DNA of 64,000 nucleotides from Areca catechu (Eukaryota > Streptophyta > Magnoliopsida > Arecales > Arecaceae): NCBI GenBank assembly GCA_021397845.1, contig CM038052.1:34828449-34892448 (forward strand). Reading direction: 5' to 3'. Below the pieces are notes generated by a model. That model ran no database searches and was not told the origin of the DNA. It worked only from the letters and a program-made list of their open reading frames with translations. The translations under genes were made by a program, and so were the position numbers. Below, one piece after another: positions 47,236-58,859 of the stretch; position 1 is the stretch's first letter, and each line of letters begins with the position of its first letter.

Positions 47236-47640
47236 GGTCAACCCGGCACCTCAGGCTCGGAAACTTCTGAAGACCGGAGCCTCGCAATCACCTGACATTT
47301 CCAACGAATGCAAACTCCGAGCTCGGCCTTGTCATGCACACCTGGAGTTGATCCCGGTGAGACCGGAAGGATCTTATCAAACAAAGCATTCAGAAACATT
47401 CATCCACTTCGCACACAAAGTGGAACCAACTCGGCAAGTTGAAGAACTTCTCTCTAACTTCATCGCATGTTCGAGACTCAAAAAAAAAAGAAGAGAAGGA
47501 GATTCAAGCAAGAGATAACTGAAAATGTTCCTTCATTGATAACCAACAATTTAATACAAGTGTTCCTGGACCCCGACATGCCGGGTAGCCCAGACCAAAG
47601 GCAAGAAAATGAAGAAAGAAAAACAGCCACAAAGGCCCCT
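47236..47640 (+). other. Tat 3' region between repeat array and antisense ORF
   Basis: Non-repetitive sequence with no recognisable protein on the plus strand. Minus-strand coding of the antisense ORF begins to its right. Confidence 0.5.
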
Positions 47641-48165
47641 ACCCTACTGGGCCGGCCCCTTTTTGGGACGATGTGCCATCGGGACGTCACTCTCAGGGGC
47701 CTCGGGCTGCGCGGCTTCGGCTTCGGTTTCAGTGACCACCACTACCGGAGTAGGTTCAGAGGTTGCAGTCGGCTTCTCAGCAGCATCCAAGCTTGGGGCC
47801 GGCTCCCCGTCCGAAGCCCCGAGGTATCTGAGGAACCTTCGGCCCTTATCCGAGATAAAGCCCTCCACCCTGGAGTGGAGATACATAAAGCCTTTGAAGG
47901 AGTCCGATGCCATCGCGTGGAACTCTACGGCGAACTCCTCCAAAGCCCTGTACCTCGCCATGGCCCCCGCGGCTCCCTTCTTGGCGGCCTCAGCTTGTCT
48001 GACCACCTCGACGGCCTCTTTCTTTGCCACCTCCGCTGCCTCGATCGTCGTAGCTGTCTCTTTCTCGGCGGCGATGACCCTCTTCTCGGTGGCAATCAAT
48101 CTCTCCCTTGCCACCTCCAACTTGGCCTGGAGAGATTGGGCACACCCTTCTACCGGAGAGCTTCG

Positions 48166-49877
48166 TGGTGTGGGCACCAGGATCTGACAGAGGCTCCTCA
48201 ACCCTCTGTGGATCTCAGATTAGGGTTCCCCTCTCTATGAGTCATGTAATAAGGCCTTGAGCCCAAAAAAACATTGTTATTTCTTGTCAAAGTTGTTTAG
48301 TCCTGTACCTTGGCCAATTTGGGTCAAGGTAGGTCTTGAGTCCTGTATTTGTTCGAGTCTGAGTTTGGACTGGGCCCAAGCCCAATTGAATCACTCTGGT
48401 TTTCTTCACCAACTCAAGTTCTGGTGGGCCAACCCACCCCTTCTACTTGGGATAATGCCAACTCAGGTGCCACCTCAGCTACCTATGTGGCACCACATCA
48501 GCTGCCACTTGGGCATCCAAGAAGGGAAACAAAGTGGCCTCCTCTTGCTTTCCACATGCCTTGGACAACATCCCCCTCTTCCCTCCCCCACATCACGCCT
48601 TGTTCCATCTAAAGAGGGCGTTGAAGATCTTTGAAGGAACCAAGCCCCAAAGCAAGCCTCCTCCCAAGTTTTCTTCCCAAAATGCTCTTGCAAGGAAGGA
48701 AGGTCACAAGATACACTCCCCTCTTCAAGCCCTCAACCATGCAACGCCCCGTGGAGTTCACCCTTGGTCGACCTAGAATCAATCCTAGAAGATGGCGTGA
48801 AGAGCCCAAGGGAACACATCCCTCCAAGCAAGCCATGCCCCACTCCTCTTCCCAAATTAAGCATGCTAAGGAAGGAAGTCAAGGACCAATCCCCCTCTCC
48901 AAGCCTTTGCTCATGCCACGCCCAACTCCAAATATTTGGTCGGCCAAAGAAATAGGGATGTGGAAAATTTTTTGGCGCCACCATGAGATTTGTATTTTGA
49001 ATTTCAAAAGGGCCTTGGGTGCCTATTTAAAGGACCCAATCCCTCCCTTTGTAGAAATAATGAATGGATGAATGAAAAATTGAGTGATTGAGTTTGAGTT
49101 TCTTCCACCCTCCAACCATTGTCTCTTAGGCTAGGTTCGAGTGGAATTGCCTTTGTCCCCAGGGACGTCGAGTGGTGTGAGGCCACTTGTCCGTCGCCCC
49201 AGGGCATCGCGAATCCTTCGTCCTTCAAGATGTCGCGTGGTGTGAGGCCACATTCCTTCGTCCTTCGAGACATCGCGGGGTGCGAGGCCCCAAGTTTTCT
49301 CCAACTTCGACTTCGGAATCCAGCCAGACACCGGGCTCGAAGCCCCTTCCCAACTCCAGTTCAATTCCTTTCCGTACATCTCCACATTCCACCGACCTTT
49401 CTTTTGTTTGCCTACAGGTCCTCCCTGGCATCTCGAGCATTAGAGATAGTCAGATTTGCCATCGCGACCTCCAAACCCAAAGCCAGCGCTCCCACGGGTT
49501 CGACTGCTCGGGCATCCAGGCCGCATCCGCCGAGTTAAGCGATCTCTGCACCGGGCGCTTCAGAAGTTTGAGATTTGCCTTCTCTTTATCTCATAAGTAG
49601 ATATTGTAGGTCGAGCTAGTCCTACCGAGGTTTCTTAATCCGGGGTCCTATTCTCGTTCTTATTTTTAGGGCTTTGAACTGCTAGCATAATCTTCCATTA
49701 CTGTTCTTCGTATTTCTTATCTTTGCTTGTGATCGGGAATCGAAACCCTAAAAATAAAGAAAAGAAAAAAAATATCTAAAAAAAAAAAATCAACAACCCT
49801 AAAAAGAATTCCTTCGTATCTTAAGCATCCTTATTGGCATCCAGCATCCCTAGCCCTAACCCCCTCGTACCACATCA
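48166..49877 (+). repeat. 5' LTR of the chromodomain element
   Basis: Length 1,712 bp. Compared with the 3' LTR it differs by few substitutions and small indels, including one lost unit of a GCCACCTCAGCTAC-type repeat near 48,470. A 50-bp minisatellite (TCGCGTGGTGTGAGGCCACA-type, three to four units) lies at 49,160-49,300. Confidence 0.9.
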
Positions 49878-49881
49878 TTTC

Positions 49882-49898
49882 TGGTATCAGAGCAAGGC
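49882..49898 (+). other. Primer-binding site, initiator-Met tRNA type
   Basis: TGGTATCAGAGCAAGGC follows the LTR by four bases and shows the full canonical plant core. Confidence 0.85.
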
Positions 49899-50289
49899 TA
49901 GGACTAGTGCATCTTTATTTTATTTTCCTTCATTTTCTGCATTCTGGTCAGCCTGTATATGGTCTGATCATTGGATTGTTTCTCCCTGTAGAGACATCCA
50001 AATTTTGTGATTTCTATTTTATTAGATCGTATTCATTTCAAAGTATTTTTGTCTATTTGTTTAGATTTTATTTCAGTTTGTAGAATTTTTACAAGCCAAA
50101 ATACTACCTAAGAAAATCTCAGGTCTAAAATTTCAGCAAGCATCTCATTTCTTACTTCATTCATCCATCTAGTTTATTTCTTGCATTTAGGGGTATATTT
50201 TAATTCCTGCATTTTGTTTAGCATTCACACATCTAAAAGACACACACAAAAAAAAAAAAGTCATTTCATTAGTCATTATTGTGCTTCGT

Positions 50290-50700
50290 TTCACATAACT
50301 TATCTTAAGGGCGCCAAATTAACATAGGGTCAGGATTTCATTACCTGTCCCTAGCCCAAAAACCACCACCCGACATATCGAACCCTAGCCATTAACTAAA
50401 ATCGATTAGACATTTAATCTGCTCTAGTGAGCTAGGGACACCCACGAGTCGGGTCGACCCAAGTGCCGAGCCAAGCTAGATTGCTTGTTGGTGTGTGCTT
50501 GAGTAGCTGGTGTCTAGGCAAGTGGTTTAGGGACTAGAGCCCGAAGAGAAGTGGGTTGGTTCGCTTACCTGGCTAATTTATAATTGGTGTCTAGGCAAGC
50601 AAAGAGGAACCTCCACTCACCTTACACTTACCTGGCCAGGTGCCAAGTTACTACTTCCAGGTTCATCTTCTTGACTTTATATTTGGAGAGATCTCCTAGG
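50290..50700 (+). other. Athila-like leader segment in the chromodomain element
   Basis: Landmarks TATCTTAAGGGC, AAAATCGATTAGACAT, GCTGGTGTCTAGG, ACCTGGCTAATTTATAATTG and CTCACCTTACACTTACCTGG occur in the same order and spacing as at 22,070-22,470 in the Athila-like element. The stretch is non-coding. Shared leader sequence between elements of different clades implies recombination or shared trans-mobilisation signals. Confidence 0.6.
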
Positions 50701-50728
50701 TCTAGCAAACTGTAGCATCGTTTGTTAC

Positions 50729-51540
50729 ATGTGCACTAGATCAGGAACCTCTTTTCACCCACCTTCTCCACCCTCTACCGACACCATGGACCAACTGCGA
50801 GCTGACATTGGAGCCCTAACTCAATACATGACTCAATTAAGCAACCAGTTGACTAATAGATGTGATCAAATAGAGGTCAGACTAGGACCCATAGAGGAAG
50901 CTGCTAGGCTCCGTGATCATTTCCAGAGAGCTCTCGTCTACAGAAGACCTGAGCACTTTAGGAACCAAAGCCGTATCCCCGGATCCACCCAAGGTTACAG
51001 CCAGGCTTACCCAAGTCGACCAAGCCCGAACCGATCTAACCCCAGTCGACCAAGCCTAGCCTGACCTAGTCCTAGTCTTCCCAGTCTGAATCAACCCCAA
51101 TACAGTAGAGAGGACAAGGGTGAGGCTATTGAAGTCCAGAGGAGACCCGATCCCCAAGGTAACAGCTATAGGTGCCATAAACCTGAGCATTTTGCTAGTC
51201 AGTGCACCGCCCCTGCCCTACTTATAGATGAACCGACTGAAACTGAACCTGAACCCATTGTTGAACACCTTGAAGACTTTAAGGTTGAACCCATTGAAAA
51301 TCTAGGGAAAGAAACTCCCAGCCCATTAAAGAATTGAATGAAGACATCTGTGAATCCAGTTTAGTAAAATATGGTGTAGATGGGCCCCAGGTAGAATTCA
51401 TCGAGGAACCAAAAGAAAAAGATCCTGAACCCATTAGAGATTGTGAAGGAGTAATTGAGCCAGGATCGAACATTGTAGAGGATGGTAAGGGTTCACAAGT
51501 ATTGCCCTTAGAGGAGGTCCAGGAATAAGTCCCTATAGAA
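50729..51540 (+). pseudogene. Gag-like remnant with zinc knuckle
   Basis: It starts near MDQLRADIGALTQYM with a heptad-like helix, then a proline/serine/arginine-rich part to a stop at 51,062. In the same region YRCHKPEHFASQC (about 51,170-51,210) is a CCHC knuckle whose first Cys has become Ser. The capsid core between helix and knuckle is missing. After the knuckle come acidic stretches such as TEPEPIVEHLEDF. It is a deletion form of gag. Confidence 0.6.
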
Positions 51541-52060
51541 CCCCCCCAGGAGGTAGACATCAGTTTTGAGGACTCTCAAGATAACATTCCCAAAGACCTT
51601 CCTAATGACCTTCCATCATTTAGGAACACCCATCTAGCCTTGGAACTTGCACCTATAGAACAATGTCCAAATCTTAAGATTATCCTGAACAACCAAGGTC
51701 TATTTCATGACGCCCAGAGATTACCCCAAGACTCCGACTCCTATTTTCTCCCCTTCCCAGAGCCGTCTCGCATTTTTAGAGCCATGGGGTTGCATTTCGT
51801 TGAAATCACCAGGCTGCATGACTCATTAGAACCCATCCCTTTTGCTATTTACTTTTGGTACACTTTATGGCATTTGTTAGGGATCCTTGATAATTTTTCT
51901 TGTACATACCAGACTAGGGTCAAACCTAGAGGTCCATAATCTGTTAGGTCTAGGCCTTAGAGCATCCAATAAATTTTTTTTTTTTCAGTAGGGATGCATA
52001 GTTGAGTCTGCATTTTGCATCATGTTAGGATTATGCATTAAATAATTTTTTAATAATTTG
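51541..52060 (+). other. Unrecognised segment of the chromodomain element
   Basis: A frame of 99 codons (51,640-51,936) contains SYFLPFPEPSRIFRAMGLHF and aromatic-rich sequence. I do not recognise it as part of pol. It takes the place where protease to integrase would be. The rest is AT-rich with a T run near 51,970. Confidence 0.4.
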
Positions 52061-52064
52061 GTTG

Positions 52065-52596
52065 ATTCCCGAAAGCAAACCAAAGAGTTTGACATAGAGG
52101 ATTTTGTAATGATTAGGCTCAGGCCTGAACGGTTTCCACTGGGAACCGTTAAAAATTCATGCTCGTGGGGCGGGTCCCTTTAAAGTAATTAGGAGAATAG
52201 GCCCTAACGCCTATGTGCTTGAACTACCTCCGGATTATAGAATTAGCTCGACATTCAATATCTCTGACTTAGTCGAGTATAGAGAACCCGCAAACATACC
52301 CAATGAGCCATTTGGGCCTGACCTCCCTTTTGAGAGTGAACCTGAACCTGAGTGTCCACCTCCAATATACCTGAGCGAGGAGAGCGGATCGAGCATGTCC
52401 TGGATGACCAAGCCATCACTACCCAGGGCAAAGGCTACCAGCGTTACCTGGTCCGATGGCAAGGCTGACCCGAATCCGATGACTCGTGGATCACACGGGA
52501 GGACTTGCAGCGCATCGACCCCGACATCCTAGAGAGGTACCAAAGCCAAACTAACCCTTACTCGACAGGGTCGAGTTCCTCCCATCCCGGGAGAAT
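52065..52596 (+). pseudogene. GPY/F module and chromodomain
   Basis: EFDIEDFVMIRLRPERFP, GPNAYVLELPPDYRISSTFN and ISDLVEYREP form the GPY/F-type end of a chromovirus integrase. The chromodomain follows in a second frame: ERIEHVLDDQAITTQGKGYQ, RYLVRWQG, then a TGA, then SDDSWITREDLQRIDPDIL. Chromodomains bind modified histone tails. The TGA and a frame change break it, and the catalytic core upstream is absent. A purine-rich GGGAGAAT precedes the 3' LTR. Confidence 0.8.
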
Positions 52597-54332
52597 TGGT
52601 GTGGGCACCAGGATCCGACAGAGGCTCCTCAACCCTCTGTGGATCTTAGATTAGGGTTCCCCTCTCTATGAGTCATGTAATAAGGCCTTGAGCCCAAAAA
52701 AACACATTGTTATTTCTTGTCAAAGTTGTTTAGTCCTGTACCTTGGCCAATTTGGGTCAAGTTAGGTCTTGAGTCCTGTATTTGTTCGAGTCTGAGTTTG
52801 GACTGGGCCCAAGCCCAATTGAAGTCACTCTGGTTTTCTTCACCAACTCAAGTTCTGGTGGGCCAACCCACCCCTTCTACTTGGGATAATGCCAACTCAG
52901 GTGCCACCTCAGCTACCTACGTGGTGCCACCTCAGCTACTACGTGGCGCCACATCAGCTGCCACTTGGGCATCCAAGAAGGGAAACAAAGTGGCCTCCTC
53001 TTGCTTTCCACATGCCTTGGACAACATCCCCCTCTTCCCTCCCCCATATCACGCCTTGTTCCATCTAAAGAGGGCGTTGAAGATCTTTGAAGGAACCAAG
53101 CCCCAAAGCAATTCTCCTCCCAAGTTTTCTTCCAAAATGCTCTTACAAGGAAGGAAGGTCACAAGATACACTCCCTTCTTCAAGCCCTCAACCATGCAAC
53201 GCCCCGTGGAGTTCACCCTTGGTCGACCTAGAATCAATCCTAGAAGATGGCGTGAAGAGCCCAAGGGAACACATCCCTCCAAGCAAGCCATGCCCCACTC
53301 CTCTTCCCAAATTAAGCATGCTAAGGAAGGAAGTCAAGGACCAATCCCCCTCTCCAAGCCTTTGCTCATGCCACGCCCAACTCCAAATATTTGGTCGGCC
53401 AAAGAAATAGGGATGTGGAAAATTTTTTGGCGCCACCATGAGATTTGTATTTTGAATTTCAAAAGGGCCTTGGGTGCCTATTTAAAGGACCCAATCCCTC
53501 CCTTTGTAGAACTAATGAATGGATGAATAAAAAATTGAGTGATTGAGTTTGAGTTTCTTCCACCTCCAATCATTATCTCTTAGGCTAGGTTCGAGTGGAA
53601 TTGCCTTTGTCCCCAGGGACGTCGAGTGGTGTGAGGCCACCTGTCCGTTGCCCCAGGGAGTCGCGAATCCTTCGTCCTCCAGGACGTCGCATGGTGTGAG
53701 GCCACATTCCTTCGTCCTCCGGGATGTCGTGGGGTGTGAGGCCCCAAGTTATCTCCAACTTCGACTTCGGAATCCAGCCAGACACCGGGCTCGAAGCCCC
53801 TTCCCAACTCCAGTTCAATTCCTTTCCGTACATCTCCACATTCCACTGACCTTCTTTGTTTGCCTACAGGTCCTCCCTGGCATCTCGAGCATTGGAGACA
53901 GTCAGCTTTGCCATCGCGACCTCCTGACCCAAAGCCAGCGCTCCCACGGGTTCGACTGCTCGGGCATCCAGGCCGCATCCACCGAGTTGAGCGATCTCTG
54001 CACCGGGTGCTTCAGAAGTTTGAGGTTTGCTTTCTCTTTATCTCATAAGTAGATATTGTAGGTCGAGCTAGTCCTACCGGGGTTTCTTAATCCCGGGGTC
54101 CTGTTCTTGTTCTTACTTTTAGGGCTTTGAACTGCTAGCATAATTTTCCATTACTGTTCTTCGTATTTCTTATCTTTGCTTGTGATCGAGAATCGAAACC
54201 CTAAAAAAACAAAGAAAAGAAAAAAAAATATCTAAAAAAAAAATCAACAACCCTAAAAAAGAATTCCTTCGCATCTTAAGCATCCTTTTTGGCATCTAGC
54301 ATCCCTAGCCCTAACCCCCTCGTACCACATCA
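52597..54332 (+). repeat. 3' LTR of the chromodomain element
   Basis: Length 1,736 bp. It begins TGGTGTGGGCACCAGGATCC and ends CGTACCACATCA. It aligns end to end with the 5' LTR. Confidence 0.9.
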
Positions 54333-56770
54333 CTTCGGCATTGAACTCGGTCATCCTCAACTCGGTTGCCTTGAGTTCCTCTGCCACGCTCTTTGACCGG
54401 TTCCGTTCCCGGTCAAGACTCTCCTAGAGCTCCTTCAAATGCCTTTGGCACTTGTGAGCTTCCCTTGAAGCTCCTTGTTCTCATGCTAAGCTCCCAGGAG
54501 TCGTCATTCTTCTGTCTTAGCTCGATCTTCAAAGACTCGAGCTCCACTGCTCACTGCTTGTCCTTTTTCAACCAGTTCTTACAACAGTCTTTGATTAGAA
54601 GGAGCTCGGTGCCGAGCTGCTCTGAAGAGGATGTTACGACAAATGCATAAGAGAAAAGGAAGAGGTGAAGCAGATGATGTTGCTTACCGAAAAGAGATGG
54701 GGGAATGTGCTGCCGATTGCATCCCCAGCAGTTTCTCGACTTCTCCCGTCGATCACATGACTGGATTGCAAAATCCATCATGCGCTCTACCAGGCCCTGG
54801 TCCTGGACCAGGGAGACATTTGGCACCAGCTTGAAGGGGACTCGATGGTAGTCCCTCTCCCTCCTGCTTGCCCGGACGTGGAGTCGCTCGCTCCACCGGC
54901 AGAAGAGGCTTCGAGGGCATGGGTGCCAACTCGGACAGCGCCTTCGATGCTAGCTCTATTCCTCCTTACACTTCCCCCTCATCGACGATGACGATCTTCG
55001 GAGGAGGAGACATCATGGCGACGGCTGCAGCAGTGGCCCTGGCCCGGATGACCACCTCAGTCTCTGGGCCAGGACCGGCTCTCGTCACCTCGGTCGCTCT
55101 GGCGCGGGCTCAGCAGCCCTCTGGCCCAGCTCAGGCTCACCTTGACTGCCCTCCTCCTTGCTCAGGGACGGTCTCGGCTTCCCTTCTGCTCGACTCAGTC
55201 GATGCAGCGAGAGCGGTCATCGCGCCACTTTCGTTGCGAGCCCTCTTCGAGGGGGACTCGTCGACCGCCGCTGGAGGACCCCTTTTCTTGGTGATCGAGA
55301 GCAGGTCATCTAGTGAGAACTTCATACATGCACATAGATGAAAGAATATCAACTCCAAGCTCAAAAAGACAAAAAAAGGCACAAGGAGAAAAGTTCGAGT
55401 CGAACTCACCCAACTCTCTTGTTGGGTTGAACTCGACCTCGAAGAGGTTCTGCTATGACAGCAGAACCTCGAGTGAAGGAATCTGGACGGTGTGAAGCTG
55501 CTCGAATACCTCTCGGTCAGCTACTTTGACCATGGAGTCTCGGTTAGGGGATCGATCTAGGTCGTTCCAAACCCAGTCGACCCCCTCAACCATTGCAAAA
55601 AAATATTTGCTCTTCCATCCTTTGATGGAAGAGGGGAGTTCAAACTTAATGCCCCTCAGGCAAGAATAGATGGACCACCACCCCTCCTTGAAAGGGTGGC
55701 GCTTCAGGATAAAAAAGGCCCTGAACAAGGAAAAATTGGTTATAATCCCGTGAAAGTGATAGAGTACCATGAAGCAAAAAATGGCCTTCACAGCATTCGG
55801 GACGAGCTGGGCAGGGACGAGATAAAAGTTGCTCAGCACGGAAAGAAAAAAAGGATGGAAGGGAAACTGAAGTCCCCCCGCGAGGGTCTCATCGTAGAGG
55901 GCGATACGGCCCAGGCCACTGGAGGAGACTCGTTCCCTCGATCGAGGAACCGATAGCCGGACGAAGTAAGGGATGCCATAGACATCCCGGATGGTCGCCA
56001 GTTTCTCAACAGAGATTGTCAAAACATCCAGGCTAGGACTTGTCGACTGAGCAGGTTCAAGGGCGGGTTCGGGTGGAGGAGGAGGGGGGCTAGCTCTGGG
56101 CTCTCTAATGGCTATTCCGGTGGGGGGTGCCTTTTGCTAAACTCGAAGCACGTCTCTTCCTCCTCCTCATCGGAGGAAGAAGGTGGCCTTAGCCTAGAAG
56201 GCCCCGCCTCACCCTGGTTGGTTGAGGGACAGAAGTTGGGTCCGAAACGAGATATCCGAGAGGATGAAGAAGAAGAAGGCTGGAAGAGAAGAAGAAGAAG
56301 GACTACGTCCGAGAAGAGCCTAAGCTTAAAGGGAAATCCTACCCTGCTGGGAGACGAGGGAAGACAGAGATGAACCTGGTCAACTGGGGGAGTCTAAGAT
56401 GGCGGGGGAGAAGAGAGAAAATTTTGGTACGATGGCGGGCACGCGAGATTTGAAAGAGATGTTTTGAAAAAATCTGTCTTTCATTTCGAAGTGACCGAAT
56501 GCCTAACCGTACCGTCACAGTATCTCCACCGATGGATTTGCACCACGTGTCGACCATCGGCAAGTAGGATGCCTCGCTTTGATCATAACCACTTCGAATT
56601 CCATGCCAGTAATAACTGCTCCTTGGACGTGTCCACGTGGCTCTTCTGCACTGGCTTGGAGAACCGTCTCATGAAGCGCCGGCGATCATGATCATTATTG
56701 CACCAGATTTTTGCCTTTCCATGTCAGCATTGCAATTACTCCCTTTGCCCCGAGCACCGCGCACCAATGG

Positions 56771-56789
56771 GCCGGGAGTGAGGGGCAAG
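56771..56789 (+). other. Polypurine tract of the Tat element
   Basis: GGGAGTGAGGGGCAAG immediately precedes the 3' LTR, as required for plus-strand priming. Confidence 0.7.
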
Positions 56790-57911
56790 TGATGTGGAGT
56801 GATCACTGACGTGGGACCCCTGTCAGGCGCCATGTTGGACAAAGCTGCCACATGGGATGTCTCCACCCAGACTCATTCGCCTGACCGTGCTCCCTTCGGG
56901 TCGAGACGCCGAGACTGAAGTCGAGCTCCTCCTCCTTCGCCCGGTCGCGCTCCCCCAGGTCGAGACGCCGAGGCCGAAGTCCAGCTCTGCCTCTCCTTCA
57001 CTTGGCCGCACTCCCTCCGGGTCGAGATACCGAGGCCAAAGTCGAGCTCCGCCTCTCTAGATCGACTCCATCTCAGACGAAGAGATCTGCAACCGAAGGA
57101 AGTTGCCGCTCTCCCTGGATGATGGCCTGGCGCCCGAGGATTGCAAAAAGATACCTACCAGACCACGATGATGATCCCAGCTGCCACTTACACTGAAATG
57201 GAAGGAATTCTTCGATCGAGGCCCTGCATTCTCCACCAATCGGCTGCACCCTCCAAAATCGGAAGTCAACCAGTAGGTCCAGATCCAGGAAGCGGCGGCC
57301 TATCGATCGAGGCCCTGCTAAGTTATCCAAAAGGGAGCGACCAGAAAGAATGTCAGAGGAAATGGTAGCTTCCATACCACCAGAATGGAAAGGCAGCATG
57401 AAACATCACAACACGCACCCGTAAGCAAGGGAAAGATCCCGAGGTAAGTGGCGCACAACACCCCTAGCTAAAAGGGATCTCTCAGATTCAAACAAGGTAA
57501 GTTTTTCACTCAAGCTAGGAGTTTATCGAGTGAGGTCCAAGGAGCAAGAAGGGGGCAACGCATAGGAAGACAACACTCGAGGCTACCGCAAAACTCCAGG
57601 AAGGATCTAGGTGGACACAGCCACCCAGCTCGAGCTCTCCTCTGCTGTCACTCCCATAATCTGTGCTCAGCCGATTCGCACTCTATCACATCACATATTC
57701 TCTCCTAGCATGGAGTCCACCCTCGGGGCTCGACCAGGAGGATCTGTTTCCCTGGATCATTATTGACTTGACCGTTGGAGTGCCCCTACCAGAATCTCCA
57801 GCCGAGTCACAACTCTATTTTGCAGGACCTGGGTCCGAGCAGGATCCCGAGCGATAGGAGTGCATGCCGACTCGACCTCAGCTACAGGCCACGATGATCT
57901 TGGCGGCAACA
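56790..57911 (+). repeat. 3' LTR of the Tat element
   Basis: Starts TGATGTGGAGTGATCACTGA and ends GGCGGCAACA, followed by the TSD copy ATGAT. Three tandem 60-bp GC-rich units lie at about 56,880-57,060. The rest matches 38,628-39,706 closely, with scattered changes and a few small indels. Confidence 0.88.
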
Positions 57912-57916
57912 ATGAT

Positions 57917-58310
57917 TAAACAATTTTTTTGAGAGATCAGGAAAATAACTCCAAAAGTCTATACCTCGCCAGCAATGGCAGGACCCTCATACAACTCCAA
58001 AAGGCTTCTAGGATGCTTTAAGACATCGGAGTGGTGCCACCTATTATCACAATGATGCCACTAGGTCTTTTTCATCTATTTGTGTCCTTGTCCTACTCAA
58101 GGAGAAGCAAAGTGATGAGGTATTTAAAATCCATAATTCAACCTGTGATAGTAGCAGTGATATAGCTGTCGCACCAGCCATTCCTGATACCTTTCATTGC
58201 AAGATCAGCATCTATAATTATGCCTTAGCACTAAAGGAACTTAGGGCCTCAGCTTGTGCTCTGTATGTCGAGACTCGAGTTTCATGAATGCAGTATATGC
58301 ATCCATGCAC
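57917..58310. other. CACTA interior right of the Tat element
   Basis: Unique sequence with no recognisable domain on either strand. By position it is CACTA sequence near the right end. Confidence 0.45.
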
Positions 58311-58690
58311 ACCTAATTAATTAACTAATTAAGAAATAACTAATTAATAAATTAATAGCTAATCAATTATCTAAACTACTAATTAAATAAATAAAACAAA
58401 TAATTAATAAATAACTAATAATAATAATAAGATATATATAAATAAATAACTAATTAATTAAATAATAGCTAATCAATTATATAAATAACTAATTAATAGA
58501 CAACTAAGTTATCAATCAAATAAATATCTAATTAATAATTAATAATTAAACAACTAATTAATAAAACAACTAATTAATTAAATAAACATCTAATTAATAA
58601 AGTATATAACTAATTAACAAATAATCTCTAATTATAACTAATCAATATCATTAATAGTTAACTGATCATATTTAATTAAATATTTAAATA
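58311..58690. repeat. AT-rich degenerate minisatellite
   Basis: Almost pure A/T with short irregular units such as AACTAATTAATAAAT and TAATTAATTAAATAA repeated throughout. Weakly similar units occur near 38,380-38,560, on the other side of the Tat insertion. Confidence 0.75.
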
Positions 58691-58859
58691 AATAAATTTT
58701 TAGCAATAATTTGTTACTGCTGTCACCACCACTGCCAATACTCATCAAACAATATTTACCAAAACAAATAACAGTGGGCATCATGGATGGCATGTCCAAC
58801 TAGCATATCTAGGTAGATCCAATGCACACGAGTGGACCCAATGGATTCAATGCACACAA

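Larger units (their letters stand above)
48166..54332 (+). mobile_element. Non-autonomous chromodomain-bearing Ty3/gypsy element without enzymes
   Basis: LTRs at 48,166-49,877 and 52,597-54,332 start TGGTGTGGGCACC and end CACATCA, with a perfect 5-bp TSD CTTCG (48,161-48,165 and 54,333-54,337). A Met-tRNA-type primer site follows the 5' LTR. The 2.7-kb interior has a leader, a gag-like N-terminus with a zinc knuckle, an unknown acidic stretch, and a GPY/F module with a chromodomain. No protease, reverse transcriptase, RNase H or integrase core is present. It must have been mobilised by another element. The LTRs are nearly identical by eye, so it may be the youngest insertion here. Confidence 0.87.
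47640..56140 (-). pseudogene. Antisense ORF of the Tat element (Transposase_28-like protein), split
   Basis: On the minus strand from about 56,140 to 54,338, resuming at 48,160 to about 47,640 beyond the inserted chromodomain element. The N-terminal half has the putative gypsy-type transposon domain (Pfam Transposase_28 type): GLGRIALYDETLAGGLQFPF, APAQ-like VPAQLVPNAVKAI, LSLF-like FSLFRAFFILKRHPFKEGWW and ELPSSIKGWKSKYFFA (about 55,956-55,560). A basic stretch ITKKRGPPAAVDESPSKRAR follows. The tail left of the insertion is a coiled coil rich in Ala/Glu/Lys (LEVARERLIATEKRVIAAEK). Similar antisense genes occur in other Tat elements of grasses; their role is not established. A stop at 55,453 and the insertion break it. 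Confidence 0.75.
38628..57911 (+). mobile_element. Tat-lineage Ty3/gypsy element with antisense ORF, interrupted twice
   Basis: LTRs lie at 38,628-39,706 and 56,790-57,911 with a perfect 5-bp TSD ATGAT (38,623-38,627 and 57,912-57,916). The order is LTR, primer site, gag, protease, reverse transcriptase, RNase H, a second archaeal-type RNase H, integrase, tandem repeats, antisense ORF, polypurine tract, LTR. The duplicated RNase H and the extra antisense ORF are marks of the Tat lineage. Two later insertions (42,865-44,522 and 48,166-54,332) account for 7.8 kb, leaving about 11.5 kb. Stops and frameshifts occur in every protein. Confidence 0.9.

Noticed and set aside
46920..47520. Open frames across the 28-bp array
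   Set aside because: Three plus-strand and several minus-strand frames are open together because the unit lacks stops. There is no domain and no conserved start.
48257..49600. Open frames within the chromodomain-element LTRs (also at 52,717-54,052)
   Set aside because: The same frames recur in both LTR copies and match nothing known. They overlap each other on both strands.
49882..49898. Possible tRNA gene fragment
   Set aside because: The match is only to a tRNA 3' end and sits beside an LTR, so it is a primer-binding site. No complete cloverleaf was found anywhere in the window.
55696..56373. Plus-strand frames opposite the antisense Tat gene
   Set aside because: The minus strand carries a recognisable domain at this place, so these are its shadows.
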